DNA from: Candidatus Firestoneibacteriota bacterium
Lineage (GTDB): Bacteria; Oederibacteriota; D2-FULL-39-29; CAIOVX01
Direction: 5' to 3'
DNA: 43,624 nucleotides
Assembly: GCA_903894145.1 (NCBI GenBank)
Contig: CAITPB010000255.1
Location: 1-43,624 of the forward strand
In this document: in pieces, positions 8,146 through 18,312 of the stretch
How the letters are laid out: each line of letters starts with the position of its first letter
Position numbering within the stretch: the stretch's first letter is position 1
The notes under the pieces: model-generated
What the model was told of the DNA's origin: nothing
Seen by the model: the letters and a program-made list of their open reading frames with translations, nothing else
Database searches by the model: none
Program-made: the position numbers and the translations under genes

Positions 8146-8164
8146 TTTTAGGGATATCGACGAA

Positions 8165-9673
8165 TTATTCTTTGACAAGCACAACATACCTGCTGGTCTC
8201 TTCCCGCTCAACAAGCATAAGAATTCCTGCTTTAAGGTCGGCATCTTCAATTGCTTTGTCGAACTCCGCCGCGCTCTTTACGCCTTTCCTGTCTACTTCC
8301 TTTATAATATCTCCTTCCGCTATCTCAGCGTTATCCGCTATGCTGCCGTCTTCCACGCCGGTAACCACGACGCCGTCGCCGCTCTTTAGGCCATACAGCT
8401 TTGCTGTTTTATCCGTAAGCGTCTTTACGGTCACGCCTATGCTCGAGGATTTCTTCGTGCCTTCTTCTTTTTTCACAACTCCGTTCTCACCGGCTGATTT
8501 CTCGCCCCAGGGCGCAAGAACTATTTTAATATCTTTTTCCTTGCCGCCGCGGTTGACGGTCATGACAACAGGGTCTCCGACTTCCTTCGAAGCCACAGCC
8601 CCCGCCAGCTGCTTGCCGTTGCTTATCTCTTTGCCGTCCAGCTTTACGACAACATCCCCGGAGAGCAGTCCCGCCGCCTTGCCAGGCCCTTTTTCATCAA
8701 CTTCCGGAATAAGAACGCCGCTCTGTATCCCCAGCTTCTTAGCGAGCTTCGTGTCAATGTCTTGAAGCCGTATGCCGACCCAGGGTGTCTCTGCCACGCT
8801 CTTTTTCCCTTTTATCAGGCTTTCAAGTATCTTCTTGATATCCTTTATGGGAATAGCAAATCCAAGCCCCATGTTTCCTACATTTCCGGTGCTAAAATCT
8901 CCGGCGATCGCCATATTTACCCCGATTACCTCGCCGCTTATATTGAGGAGCGGCCCGCCGGAATTTCCCGGATTAATAGCGGCGTCTGTCTGTATTATGT
9001 TAGGTATCCTCTTTATAGCCCCATTAAGCTCGGGATTATCAAAGAGCCTGCCCTTCGCGCTCACAATTCCCATCGTAACGGTATTTGAATAGCCGAAGGG
9101 GTTGCCGATAGCGATGACAATGTCGCCGACCAGCGTCTGATCGGAATCACCAAGCTCAGCCGCGCGGAATTTCTTGTCTGATTTTATCTTTACAACCGCG
9201 ACATCATGCCGCTTGTCGTACCCCTTGACCTCCGCGTCGTAGGTGGTTTCGTCAAACATAGTTACCTTCACGCTGTTCGCGTCCTCAATTACATGATAGT
9301 TGGTAATAACATACCCGTCAGCGGTTACCACGAACCCGCTTCCCATTCCCGAAGATTTATACTGCGGCATTTTTTGTCTCTTTTTCGGAGTGTCTTCGTC
9401 ATCACCGCCGTTATCGCCTTTGAAGAACTTTCTCAAGTCATTCGGGAAATCAAAATTGAAACCGTATTTCCCTCCGGAAGTCTTCTCTGAAGTTTTTTTC
9501 TCGACAACAATAAGCACAACCGACGGATTGACCTGTTTAGCTATCTCTCTCAGGTTGTCCTGCATTGCCTTGAGCTCGCCCGCTGCCTCAACCTTCGCCG
9601 AGACGGGAAGTGCCAGCCCGGCTGCCAGAACCGCGCCCGCAAGGCAAATCAACATTCTTTTTACGGCATTCAT
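8165..9673 (-). CDS. htrA: HtrA/DegP-family periplasmic serine protease-chaperone
   Basis: 502 residues from the ATG at 9673, chosen because GGGAGG lies 8 bases upstream and it gives a clean signal peptide (MNAVKRMLICLAGAVLAAG..VSA). The open frame extends 23 codons further, into the anti-sigma gene. The trypsin-like domain has a complete triad: His127 in TNYHVIEDA, Asp157 in YDKRHDVAVVKI, Ser228 in INPGNSGGPLLN. Two PDZ domains follow, at about 295-395 and 415-500. HtrA degrades or refolds misfolded envelope proteins. It follows the anti-sigma stop by one base, so a sigma-anti-sigma-protease unit like the RpoE-RseA-DegP stress circuit is likely. A charged Gly/Asp/Lys-rich insert precedes the triad (about 80-95). 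Confidence 0.96.
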   Translation of the reverse strand: MNAVKRMLICLAGAVLAAGLALPVSAKVEAAGELKAMQDNLREIAKQVNPSVVLIVVEKKTSEKTSGGKYGFNFDFPNDLRKFFKGDNGGDDEDTPKKRQKMPQYKSSGMGSGFVVTADGYVITNYHVIEDANSVKVTMFDETTYDAEVKGYDKRHDVAVVKIKSDKKFRAAELGDSDQTLVGDIVIAIGNPFGYSNTVTMGIVSAKGRLFDNPELNGAIKRIPNIIQTDAAINPGNSGGPLLNISGEVIGVNMAIAGDFSTGNVGNMGLGFAIPIKDIKKILESLIKGKKSVAETPWVGIRLQDIDTKLAKKLGIQSGVLIPEVDEKGPGKAAGLLSGDVVVKLDGKEISNGKQLAGAVASKEVGDPVVMTVNRGGKEKDIKIVLAPWGEKSAGENGVVKKEEGTKKSSSIGVTVKTLTDKTAKLYGLKSGDGVVVTGVEDGSIADNAEIAEGDIIKEVDRKGVKSAAEFDKAIEDADLKAGILMLVEREETSRYVVLVKE

Positions 9674-9674
9674 G

Positions 9675-10379
9675 TCATTTCCCTCCCTGAATTGCGCCAT
9701 AAGCGGCATTGCCTGCCGTAAGAGTGTCCTCTTCAAGCTCAAATTCCAACCTTGCGCTTTTTGCGCCGCTGACGTAGCCGGCCTTCATTCCGTAGGGAGA
9801 ACCGTTCCTGACAGCCCCTACACTCTTCAAGTCGTCCATAAACATATCCATGCGGTTCGGGTTGAGAACGACCACATATCTTTTCGGCGTTATACCCGGG
9901 ATGTTGGACTGCGCGTTGTTGTCTGTCACGGCGGCCGACGCGGTATCATATTTTTTCCTGATCTGTTCTATTTTCAGACCGGCCTTTGCCATCTCTCCGG
10001 CGGGGATGACAACCTTTGTGACTGAGAGTTTTTCGCTGCCGGGCGTACCCGCGCGGAAGATCACGCCTCCTGCAATAAGGCCTATCAAAACCCCGGAAAC
10101 CAGCGCAGCTCCGTTGCGGAAAGTGAGAAACTGGCCAAACCACTTAACCGCAGACCGAGACGCGCCGTCAAGTTTTTCGTCCAGCCCCCGGTAAAATTCC
10201 TCCGGAACTTCCTCCTCAGCCAGGTTTGAGAGTACCGCGGAATTTTCCTCCATCTGCTTTAGCGCCAAGGAGCAATTCGAACACTTTAAAAGGTGCAGGC
10301 GCACGCTCTCTGCCGAGCCGCGGGAGAGCTCTTTGTCCATATATTCGCTCAACAACTTCCTGGTCTCGTTACAGTTCAT
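9675..10379 (-). CDS. Membrane anti-sigma factor with zinc-finger (zf-HC2) domain
   Basis: 234 residues. The N-terminus has the zinc-binding anti-sigma pattern Cys3, His29-x3-Cys33-x2-Cys36. One transmembrane helix is at about 91-108, and an extra-cytoplasmic domain of about 125 residues follows that I do not recognise. It should bind and silence the ECF sigma factor encoded immediately upstream, with release by envelope signals. The ATG lies in the last codons of the sigma gene (TATGAACTGTAA), so synthesis of the pair is coupled. The segment RYVVVLNPNRMDMFMDDLK in the outer domain may be a sensor fold; this is a guess from position. Confidence 0.88.
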   Translation of the reverse strand: MNCNETRKLLSEYMDKELSRGSAESVRLHLLKCSNCSLALKQMEENSAVLSNLAEEEVPEEFYRGLDEKLDGASRSAVKWFGQFLTFRNGAALVSGVLIGLIAGGVIFRAGTPGSEKLSVTKVVIPAGEMAKAGLKIEQIRKKYDTASAAVTDNNAQSNIPGITPKRYVVVLNPNRMDMFMDDLKSVGAVRNGSPYGMKAGYVSGAKSARLEFELEEDTLTAGNAAYGAIQGGK

Positions 10380-10992
10380 ATTCTCTCACCCCCGGTTGTT
10401 TTCCGGTAAGCATCAGCCTGAGTTCTTGCCTTCCACGGGATAATCTTGATTTCACAGTGCCTATTGATACGCCTGTCATCCTTGCTATCTCCTCGTATTT
10501 GTAGCCTTCAATGTCGCGGAGAACCATCACTGCCCTGAAGGGATCATCGAGCCGCATAAGGGCGCTCCTGACCTGCCTGTCGCGCTCGGCAGACTCCACA
10601 ATCTCCTCCGGACCGCAGGTCAGCTTGCGCTTGTCCTGCGAGACATCATCCAAAATCTCTCCGGCATTCGAGAGGCAGTCGCTTTTCCTTGAACGCAGCC
10701 GGTTCAAGCTGGTATTCACCGTTATCTTTCTGAGCCAGTATTTAAACGGAACCTCTCCGCGATACTGCCGTATTTTGGTAAAGGACTTTACAAAAGCGTC
10801 CTGCGCTGCTTCGAGCGCGTCCTCGCGGTTTCCCAGAATACGGAACGCGGCGGAGAACGCCAGGCCGCTGTAGAGCTTCACAAGAGCGTGAAAGGCCTCG
10901 CGGTCCTTTGAACGCTTTACCTTTTGGACAAGCCCCTTTTCGTAATTTGCCGAGGCTTCCTCAAGTATGTCCTGCTTTTTTTCTGCCGTCAA
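10369..10992 (-). CDS. ECF (sigma-70 family, RpoE-like) sigma factor
   Basis: 207 residues. Region 2 is visible as YSGLAFSAAFRILGNREDAL and FVKSFTKIRQYRGEVPFKYW. Region 4 is the helix-turn-helix YKYEEIARMTGVSIGTVKSR. The start is a TTG overlapping the lepB stop (TTGA), with GAGGT about 12 bases before. The protein ends in Tyr-Glu-Leu, encoded by the same 12 bases that begin the anti-sigma gene. It should direct RNA polymerase to an envelope-stress regulon under control of the membrane anti-sigma. The htrA gene two places downstream suggests an RpoE-type role. No autoregulatory promoter is discernible because the gene is fused to the lepB end. Confidence 0.93.
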   Translation of the reverse strand: MTAEKKQDILEEASANYEKGLVQKVKRSKDREAFHALVKLYSGLAFSAAFRILGNREDALEAAQDAFVKSFTKIRQYRGEVPFKYWLRKITVNTSLNRLRSRKSDCLSNAGEILDDVSQDKRKLTCGPEEIVESAERDRQVRSALMRLDDPFRAVMVLRDIEGYKYEEIARMTGVSIGTVKSRLSRGRQELRLMLTGKQPGVREYEL

Positions 10993-11918
10993 AATATCTT
11001 AAACCTCGGGAGGGGCCAGAGCCGGATCAGCGGCGTTCCTACTATATCCTTTGAAGAGACAAATCCCCAAAACCTTGAATCATCGCTCTCATCCCTGTTG
11101 TCGCCCATCATAAAATAGGCGTTGTATTTGACTTTGACCGGGCCGAAATTCTTAGGAAGGAGGGGCTGATGCCCGCCGTATTCAGTCTCCCTGATTTTCT
11201 TCAATTCCTCGGGCAGTATGTTCCCGTACACCCGCTGTATGAACCATTTCTGCTCGTCAGTCTTTCCGGGCGCAACGTTTGCGCCGTTTAAAAAGACTTC
11301 CCCGTTCTTTATCTCAAAAACGTCGTCCTTCTTCGGCACGATGACCGGCCCGAAAACATCCCTGTTGCCGTAGTAAGAATAATAGGGGGAACCTTTTTTT
11401 ATGATATTCTTGCCGTCAAAATACTGAACATACTCCTCTTCCTGCTTTACGCCGTTAACAAAGAGGGCCTTATCCTTGAGTTCAATCGTGTCTCCGGGCA
11501 GCCCGACACACCTTTTCACAAAATCCCTCTTTGCCCTTGTGGCCTTAATTTCTCCGGTTGACCGGTCATTCAAAACATAATGCTCCTGCCCGTTTTCATC
11601 TTTCTGCTTAACGGGGTTCAGTTCATGGTGAAAGAAAATAATAATATCGCCGTGTTTAAGCTCCCTTACCGGCAAAACCTTGGTGTCCGTGAAAGGCAGG
11701 CGAGTTCCCAGCACAAACTTGTTTGCAAACAGGTAATCCCCTACCAGAAGCGTTGACTCCATTGACCCGGAAGGTATGCTGTAAGCGGAAACCACAAAAT
11801 ACCTGATCAGGAGTGCTACTACCACCGCCCAAACAATGTCTTTTGTGTGCTGTTTAAGCACTCCTTTAACAGTATCCGGCGTCTGAGCCTTATCTTTAGT
11901 TTTTATTTCTTCGGACAT
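10989..11918 (-). CDS. lepB: Signal peptidase I
   Basis: 309 residues from the ATG at 11918, preceded by AAGGAAGGTCAA; an upstream in-frame ATG at 11966 has no comparable ribosome site. A membrane anchor covers about 27-45. Catalytic Ser52 lies in SIPSGSMESTLLVGD and the general-base Lys135 in FVKRCVGLPGDTIE. The C-terminal MMGDNRDESDDSRFWGF box is intact. The enzyme removes signal peptides from exported proteins at the periplasmic face. An insert between the Ser and Lys boxes makes it somewhat longer than minimal SPase I. It sits between two ECF sigma modules and is probably co-transcribed with the second one. Confidence 0.96.
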   Translation of the reverse strand: MSEEIKTKDKAQTPDTVKGVLKQHTKDIVWAVVVALLIRYFVVSAYSIPSGSMESTLLVGDYLFANKFVLGTRLPFTDTKVLPVRELKHGDIIIFFHHELNPVKQKDENGQEHYVLNDRSTGEIKATRAKRDFVKRCVGLPGDTIELKDKALFVNGVKQEEEYVQYFDGKNIIKKGSPYYSYYGNRDVFGPVIVPKKDDVFEIKNGEVFLNGANVAPGKTDEQKWFIQRVYGNILPEELKKIRETEYGGHQPLLPKNFGPVKVKYNAYFMMGDNRDESDDSRFWGFVSSKDIVGTPLIRLWPLPRFKIF

Positions 11919-12042
11919 TTGACCTTCCTTTCCGTATTGACACGGATAGCCGCGAGTTTGTTCCATACGTCCCTATCAAACCAGAAATAGCCTTAATATT
12001 CAAGTATTCATTGGGAAACAAGCCTATCGGGGAAAACCGCTT

Positions 12043-12450
12043 TCAACGGTGCGGAGCAAACAAATTGAAAGGAAAATACGGAATATTCCGGAGAATCATA
12101 AAGACCAGAGCCAAAGCCGGGAGGATAATAAAGAACCTCGGGCTAAACCTTACTTCCGGAAGAATTTTCCTGCCTGAATAACCGTTAATCAGCAATGCCG
12201 CGGAGGCGTAGAAAAGCAAAATTATCCCGGGCAGAACGAACAGGTTCATCGAAAGAGATTCAACCGGCTTTCCGCGGGAAATAAGCCAGACAGCCCTCGT
12301 TCCTCCGCAACTGAAGCAGAAAAAACCGGTAAACCTGTGAAACAAACATGGCGGGAGAGAATCAAAATAAACCCTTGGGGTAATTACGGACAAAAGAAGC
12401 GCTGCAGCCGGCGCAGCAAAAAGAGTCCACCCTAGCGCCCGTTTGTTCAT
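12043..12450 (-). CDS. DUF2752 small membrane protein
   Basis: 135 residues with about three hydrophobic helices. The defining DUF2752 patch is present: a Cys-containing FFCFSCGGTRAVW motif after the first helix, with the conserved CGGTRA core. Function is unknown across the family. It begins 3 bases after the anti-sigma gene ends, making it third in a sigma/anti-sigma/DUF2752 unit, so it may be regulated by or act with that sensor. The C-terminus is rich in Phe/Pro/Arg (FFIILP, FPFNLFAPHR). Confidence 0.85.
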   Translation of the reverse strand: MNKRALGWTLFAAPAAALLLSVITPRVYFDSLPPCLFHRFTGFFCFSCGGTRAVWLISRGKPVESLSMNLFVLPGIILLFYASAALLINGYSGRKILPEVRFSPRFFIILPALALVFMILRNIPYFPFNLFAPHR

Positions 12451-12453
12451 CTC

Positions 12454-12984
12454 TTAGTCCATCAGCTCGGAAGTCATCTCGGCTAATAGCCGGTCTTTCT
12501 CTTCCGCGGACAGAATTTCAGACATGTTAGAAGCGTCAGAGCCGATTTGGTATTCTTCTATGGCTGTTGCAAACCACTCCGGGTTAGAACTCATCTTCCC
12601 TATAATCGCTTCGAGGCTGGCAGTGCTTGCCTTCCTGACTCTCACAGCGCGGCTAATTCTGCCGGCAGCCAGCGGAGCAAGAATCATCAAAAGAAGCAGG
12701 ATAACGGAAACAGACGCGGTAAGCGGCTTCCGCAGGAAGTCATACCAGGGTGAAGGTACAGACATTTTTTCGCGGAGTCTCGGCAGATAACCAGCCCAGA
12801 ACTCTTTTCCCGGATCTGAAACTCCGATAGTTCCCGCCGTATCTATCAATTCGCGGTAGAATTTTAATTCAGCCGCGCACTCCGCGCAGGAAGCCAGATG
12901 AGACTTCACTTTTGCGGCGGTTTTTTCTTCGAGGCACCCTTCGGCGTACTCCTCGATGTATTTGCCTGCCATTTTACAGTTCAT
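12454..12984 (-). CDS. Membrane anti-sigma factor with zinc-finger (zf-HC2) domain, second copy
   Basis: 176 residues. The zinc pattern Cys3, His29, Cys33, Cys36 is at exactly the same positions as in the anti-sigma gene near 10 kb. One transmembrane helix is at about 89-107, and a C-terminal region of about 65 residues is acidic (SEILSAEEKDRLLAEMTSE). It should hold the sigma factor encoded upstream at the membrane. The start ATG overlaps the sigma stop within the 12 bases TATGAACTGTAA, identical to the other pair. The outer domain is shorter than that of the first anti-sigma and shows no similarity I can see, so the input signal probably differs. Confidence 0.87.
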   Translation of the reverse strand: MNCKMAGKYIEEYAEGCLEEKTAAKVKSHLASCAECAAELKFYRELIDTAGTIGVSDPGKEFWAGYLPRLREKMSVPSPWYDFLRKPLTASVSVILLLLMILAPLAAGRISRAVRVRKASTASLEAIIGKMSSNPEWFATAIEEYQIGSDASNMSEILSAEEKDRLLAEMTSELMD

Positions 12985-13546
12985 ATTTTGTCCTCATGCC
13001 CTTTTTTATCTTCTGCACCGCGTTGAAGAAGTTGGCTTTGGCGCCGCCGGTGGTGAGGCCGGTGGCCTGGGCGATTTCTTCGAATTTCATTTCATCGTAT
13101 ATCCTCATTACAAAGACGGCTCTCTGCTGGCGCGGAAGCGCGCACATCATTTCTTTCACGGCTTTTTTTAGCTGGTCCTTCTCTACGGACTCCTCACCCT
13201 GGCCTGCAGAGGAATCGCGAAGTTCAGCGGCCGAATCCAGCGGCTCCGTAAACCTGGCTGCTTTCTTCCTGGTCATACACACATTAAAAGTAATCCTGTA
13301 AAGCCAGGTAAAAAAATACTTTCTCTCTTTTAATTTCCTGAGCGCCTTGTAAGCTTTTATAAAAGCTTCCTGAGAAGCTTCCTCTGCATCGTGATGGTTT
13401 CCGAGAACGCGCAGGGCCAGGAAATATATTTTTTCTTTGTGCTTAAATACCAATCTGTTAAAAGCCTCTTCTTTACCCTGCAGGAAAAGCCCAATTAATT
13501 CAGCGTCTTCCTGCCCGCTATTTCCCTTCACTACTTCATTAGACAT
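12974..13546 (-). CDS. ECF (sigma-70 family) sigma factor, second copy
   Basis: 190 residues. Region 2 shows LALRVLGNHHDAEEASQEAF and KERKYFFTWLYRITFNVC. Region 4 is the helix-turn-helix around FEEIAQATGLTTGGAKANFF. The ATG at 13546 has GGAG four bases upstream and a good vegetative-type promoter about 35 bases before the start. The final residues YEL overlap the start of its anti-sigma gene. The regulon is unknown; by position it controls at least its own anti-sigma and a DUF2752 protein, and possibly lepB 124 bases further on. The recognition helix (TTGGAKANFF) differs from the usual TVKSRL text of the other copy, so target promoters probably differ. Confidence 0.93.
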   Translation of the reverse strand: MSNEVVKGNSGQEDAELIGLFLQGKEEAFNRLVFKHKEKIYFLALRVLGNHHDAEEASQEAFIKAYKALRKLKERKYFFTWLYRITFNVCMTRKKAARFTEPLDSAAELRDSSAGQGEESVEKDQLKKAVKEMMCALPRQQRAVFVMRIYDEMKFEEIAQATGLTTGGAKANFFNAVQKIKKGMRTKYEL

Positions 13547-13586
13547 CTTGCTCCGCCAAATGGTTCAAATGACGCTCACACGCCCA

Positions 13587-13615
13587 ATTATAGCCATAGA
13601 ACATGGAAATAACAA
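13587..13615 (-). promoter_or_regulatory. Sigma-70-type promoter of the second sigma/anti-sigma operon
   Basis: On the minus strand TTGTTA (13615-13610) and a perfect TATAAT (13592-13587) are separated by exactly 17 bases. Expected initiation near 13580 gives a leader of about 34 bases to the ATG at 13546. The elements look like a housekeeping promoter, not an ECF promoter with an AAC-type -35, so this sigma gene may be expressed constitutively and controlled by its anti-sigma protein. Confidence 0.75.
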
Positions 13616-13633
13616 GGAATGATGAGCCTTCCT

Positions 13634-14500
13634 TCAATTGAGCTTTGCGAAAAGCGAAACGTAATGAGTATTCCCGAGCATGTCATTGAGTTTCGCGCCG
13701 TAGGTTAACGAGAAAGCGGAGACATTCAACTCAAGGCCGAAAGAGACGCAGTTTAGCAATCCATACTGGGCAGCAGTGTCGTATCTGTATCCAAACATCA
13801 GGGCAAGGAATTCTTCAGGTTTTACTGAAATGCCCGCGGAATAAACCGGTGAATATTCATTACTGAGTTCGGCGTCAATATCTGCCTTAAAACCGGAGGC
13901 AGAAACACCCAGCCCCGCGCGCAGCATTTCAGGCAGCCCCGGATAAGTGCCGGCATTTACAAGACAGGCGCCGAAAGAAATATTGTCCGAGAGCTGCACA
14001 AACCCCGAAACATCATAGAGGACGTGAAAAGAACAACTTTCGTCCAGATTTTCATAAGGGAATTTGATATTCAGCCCGGCCGCGGCTGTTTTGGAGAGGC
14101 CCTGCGCTATCGACAGCACCGGTACAGCTTGAAACGGAGAAAAGCCCCCCTCGGAAACCCCGAATCCGTCCCTCCTTTCCTGCGTGCCGGTCCAGAGATA
14201 CATAGCTGAGATGCCGAGCGCGGATGAGTTCCCCATTTGTCTCATTGCCGTGACAGTCTCATACCTTGCCCCTGCGAAGTATTCGGTGTGTGAAAAATTA
14301 AGAAATGTTCCGCTGGACCAACATAGACTTGAAGGCGAGAAGAATACCGTATCCGGCTCTCCCGGCAGTCCTGTCAAAGCGCCTCCCATGGCCGCGTATC
14401 TCGAGCCGGGAAAGACTTCCATGAACGCCAGTTCAGTCGTTCCGGCAGCACTGGATGCAAACCGGAGAAGAAGCACAAAAAATATAATTGCCTGCCTCAT
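13634..14500 (-). CDS. PorV/PorQ (UPF0164)-type outer-membrane beta-barrel protein
   Basis: 288 residues. A signal peptide covers about 1-20. Then comes the typical family opening: EVFPGSRYAAMGGALTGLPG followed by DTVFFSPSSL (a G-x-R-x-x-x-M-G-x-A pattern, then an asparagine/serine-proline segment). The rest is alternating amphipathic beta strands ending in THYVSLFAKLN. The fold is a FadL-like outer-membrane barrel. In Bacteroidota PorV is a shuttle of the type IX system, but no other T9SS component is in this window, so only the structural family should be assigned. It lies 75 bases after ligA, with a terminator-like hairpin between. Confidence 0.78.
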   Translation of the reverse strand: MRQAIIFFVLLLRFASSAAGTTELAFMEVFPGSRYAAMGGALTGLPGEPDTVFFSPSSLCWSSGTFLNFSHTEYFAGARYETVTAMRQMGNSSALGISAMYLWTGTQERRDGFGVSEGGFSPFQAVPVLSIAQGLSKTAAAGLNIKFPYENLDESCSFHVLYDVSGFVQLSDNISFGACLVNAGTYPGLPEMLRAGLGVSASGFKADIDAELSNEYSPVYSAGISVKPEEFLALMFGYRYDTAAQYGLLNCVSFGLELNVSAFSLTYGAKLNDMLGNTHYVSLFAKLN

Positions 14501-14512
14501 ATATGAAACCCC

Positions 14513-14544
14513 CTAAAATAAACGCGGGCGCCTTAAGGCACCCG
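14513..14544 (-). terminator. Terminator-like hairpin after ligA, joined to next gene's ribosome site
   Basis: On the minus strand CGGGTGCC / GGCGCCCG (one G-T pair) closes a TTAA loop at 14544-14525, followed by CGTTTATTTTAGGGGG. The T-rich tract runs straight into the AGGGGG that serves the PorV-like gene at 14500, leaving no room for a promoter. It may be a leaky terminator or attenuator. Confidence 0.55.
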
Positions 14545-14574
14545 TTAGATTTCCTCTATGACTCGGAGCGTGCA

Positions 14575-16599
<2,025 letters not shown>

Positions 16600-16740
16600 C
16601 TACTGAAAAATGATCAAAGGATTAGAAGAAAATATTACGCGGATTAATAGCGTGCAGATGTGAAAGACTGTAAAGTATCAGACAATAACAAGAAAATATT
16701 TCCACCGGAGTAATTAGCCATTAGTTATCAGCACGTGCTC

Positions 16741-18312
16741 TTAGCCGTATACTTTATAATCTATCTCCGGAAAGATATTATCCTTATATTCTATCTCCGA
16801 CAGATAGGTTTGGTCTATCTTTCCGCTGCTTAAACTGTCATAGAGCCGCGTGAACCTGACGATATGCTCCTTCGTGCGGCGCACGGCGTAATTGACATTT
16901 GTGCCGGTTTTCATTATAAAGGCCCAGTCCGAAGACTGCGCGAGCAGAAGTTCCCTCGCCGCCTGGTTGAGCGCGCGCCTTTCAAGGTCGCCCGGAGAAT
17001 TAAATTTCTCCGCTAGCTCGCACATCCTGTCAGCCGCTTTGTGAAGGTGCCTGTAAACCCAGTCGTTCCCGCCTTCCAGCCAGACCTCGTGATAGCCCTT
17101 GTAGCCCCAGCTGGATTCGCAGGGAGCAGAGACCTGGTTTACGGGATACTCCGCGAGATATTCCGACGGGGTTATCATTTTGATTATATCCTGGTCATAA
17201 TGCATCTTTCTGAAGAGGAAGTTCAGGAAATCAGGCCCCTCATACCACCAGTGACCGTAAAGCTCGGCGTCGTAAGGTGAAATTATTATAGGTTTTCTGT
17301 CCATGCCCGAAGCAAGCCATTCAATCTGCTTCCCGCGGTTAAACAGGAAGTTGCCCGCGTGCTCGGCGCTTCTCTCAAGGGCGAACTGCGGATCGTAAGG
17401 CTCCTTGTGCGCGGTCTCACCGGTTATCTTGTAATATTTAACCCCGGTAAAGGTCCTGGTCCCGTTTGAATTGATGTAGGGTTTTATGTACTCATACTCA
17501 AGGTCAAAGCCGACATCGCGGTAGAAGTCCCGGTAGTTGGTGTCTCCGGGATAACCTTCCTTCGCGCTCCAGACCTGCTTGCTCGATTCCACGTCCCTCC
17601 CGAAGGCCGCAACTCCCGACGGGCAAAAGACCGGCGCGAAGATGCCGTACTTCGGGCGCGGCACTCCATACATTATGCCGTGCGTATCAACAAAGAAGAA
17701 TTTAATCCCGTGGTCTTTTAGCGTGTAGTCAACTCCCGGAAAATACGCGCACTCGGCAAGCCAGATGCCGTTAGGTTTCCTTCCCAGGTGTTTTTCGTGC
17801 GTGTCCACGGCAACCTTTATCTGGGCGTTGATGGCCTTCTGGTTTATCATCAGCGGCAGGTACCCGTGCGTGGCGCAGCAGGTGATAATTTCAAGTTTTC
17901 CGGCGTCCTGAACCTTTCTGAACGCGTTGACAAGGTTCTTGCCGTAACGAAGGAAATAATCACGCGCCTCAACGAACTTCCAGTTATACATATCGGCGGA
18001 TTTTTTAAACTCCTCCTGATACTCAGTCCTCTTCTTCTCTTTTGACGTAAGATCTATCAGTTTTTCTATATAGTTCAGGGCCCGGTCCTGAAGCAGCGGG
18101 TCTGAAAGCATCGACAGCAATGGAGGGGTAAGCGACATCGTAACCCTGAAATCTACTCCGTCCTTGAGCAATCTTTCATAAACAAGTAGGAGCGGGATAT
18201 AGGTCTCAAAGATTGCTTCGTACAGCCAGTCTTCTTCAAGGAAATCCGCGTGTTCAGGATGCCTGACATACGGCAGGTGGGCGTGGAGGACAACTGACAG
18301 GTAGCCTTTCAT
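16741..18312 (-). CDS. GH57 1,4-alpha-glucan branching enzyme (DUF1957 C-terminal domain)
   Basis: 523 residues, the usual size of GH57 branching enzymes. The family motifs appear in order: HAHLPYVRHPE at the N-terminus, CCATHGYLPL, the nucleophile Glu187 in IWLAECAYFPG, the acid/base Asp358 in SPYDAELYGHWW, then SSWGYKGYHEVWLEGGNDW and SSDWAFIMKTG of the DUF1957 helical domain. The Glu and Asp positions are close to those known for the Thermus enzyme. It introduces alpha-1,6 branches into alpha-glucan (glycogen). The ATG directly follows the stop of the DUF4912 gene. The product is cytoplasmic, with no signal peptide. Confidence 0.95.
   Translation of the reverse strand: MKGYLSVVLHAHLPYVRHPEHADFLEEDWLYEAIFETYIPLLLVYERLLKDGVDFRVTMSLTPPLLSMLSDPLLQDRALNYIEKLIDLTSKEKKRTEYQEEFKKSADMYNWKFVEARDYFLRYGKNLVNAFRKVQDAGKLEIITCCATHGYLPLMINQKAINAQIKVAVDTHEKHLGRKPNGIWLAECAYFPGVDYTLKDHGIKFFFVDTHGIMYGVPRPKYGIFAPVFCPSGVAAFGRDVESSKQVWSAKEGYPGDTNYRDFYRDVGFDLEYEYIKPYINSNGTRTFTGVKYYKITGETAHKEPYDPQFALERSAEHAGNFLFNRGKQIEWLASGMDRKPIIISPYDAELYGHWWYEGPDFLNFLFRKMHYDQDIIKMITPSEYLAEYPVNQVSAPCESSWGYKGYHEVWLEGGNDWVYRHLHKAADRMCELAEKFNSPGDLERRALNQAARELLLAQSSDWAFIMKTGTNVNYAVRRTKEHIVRFTRLYDSLSSGKIDQTYLSEIEYKDNIFPEIDYKVYG

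Noticed and set aside
13634-14500. Type IX secretion from the PorV-like protein
   Set aside because: PorV/UPF0164 barrels occur widely without T9SS; no PorK, PorL, PorM, PorN, Sov or C-terminal sorting domain is visible.
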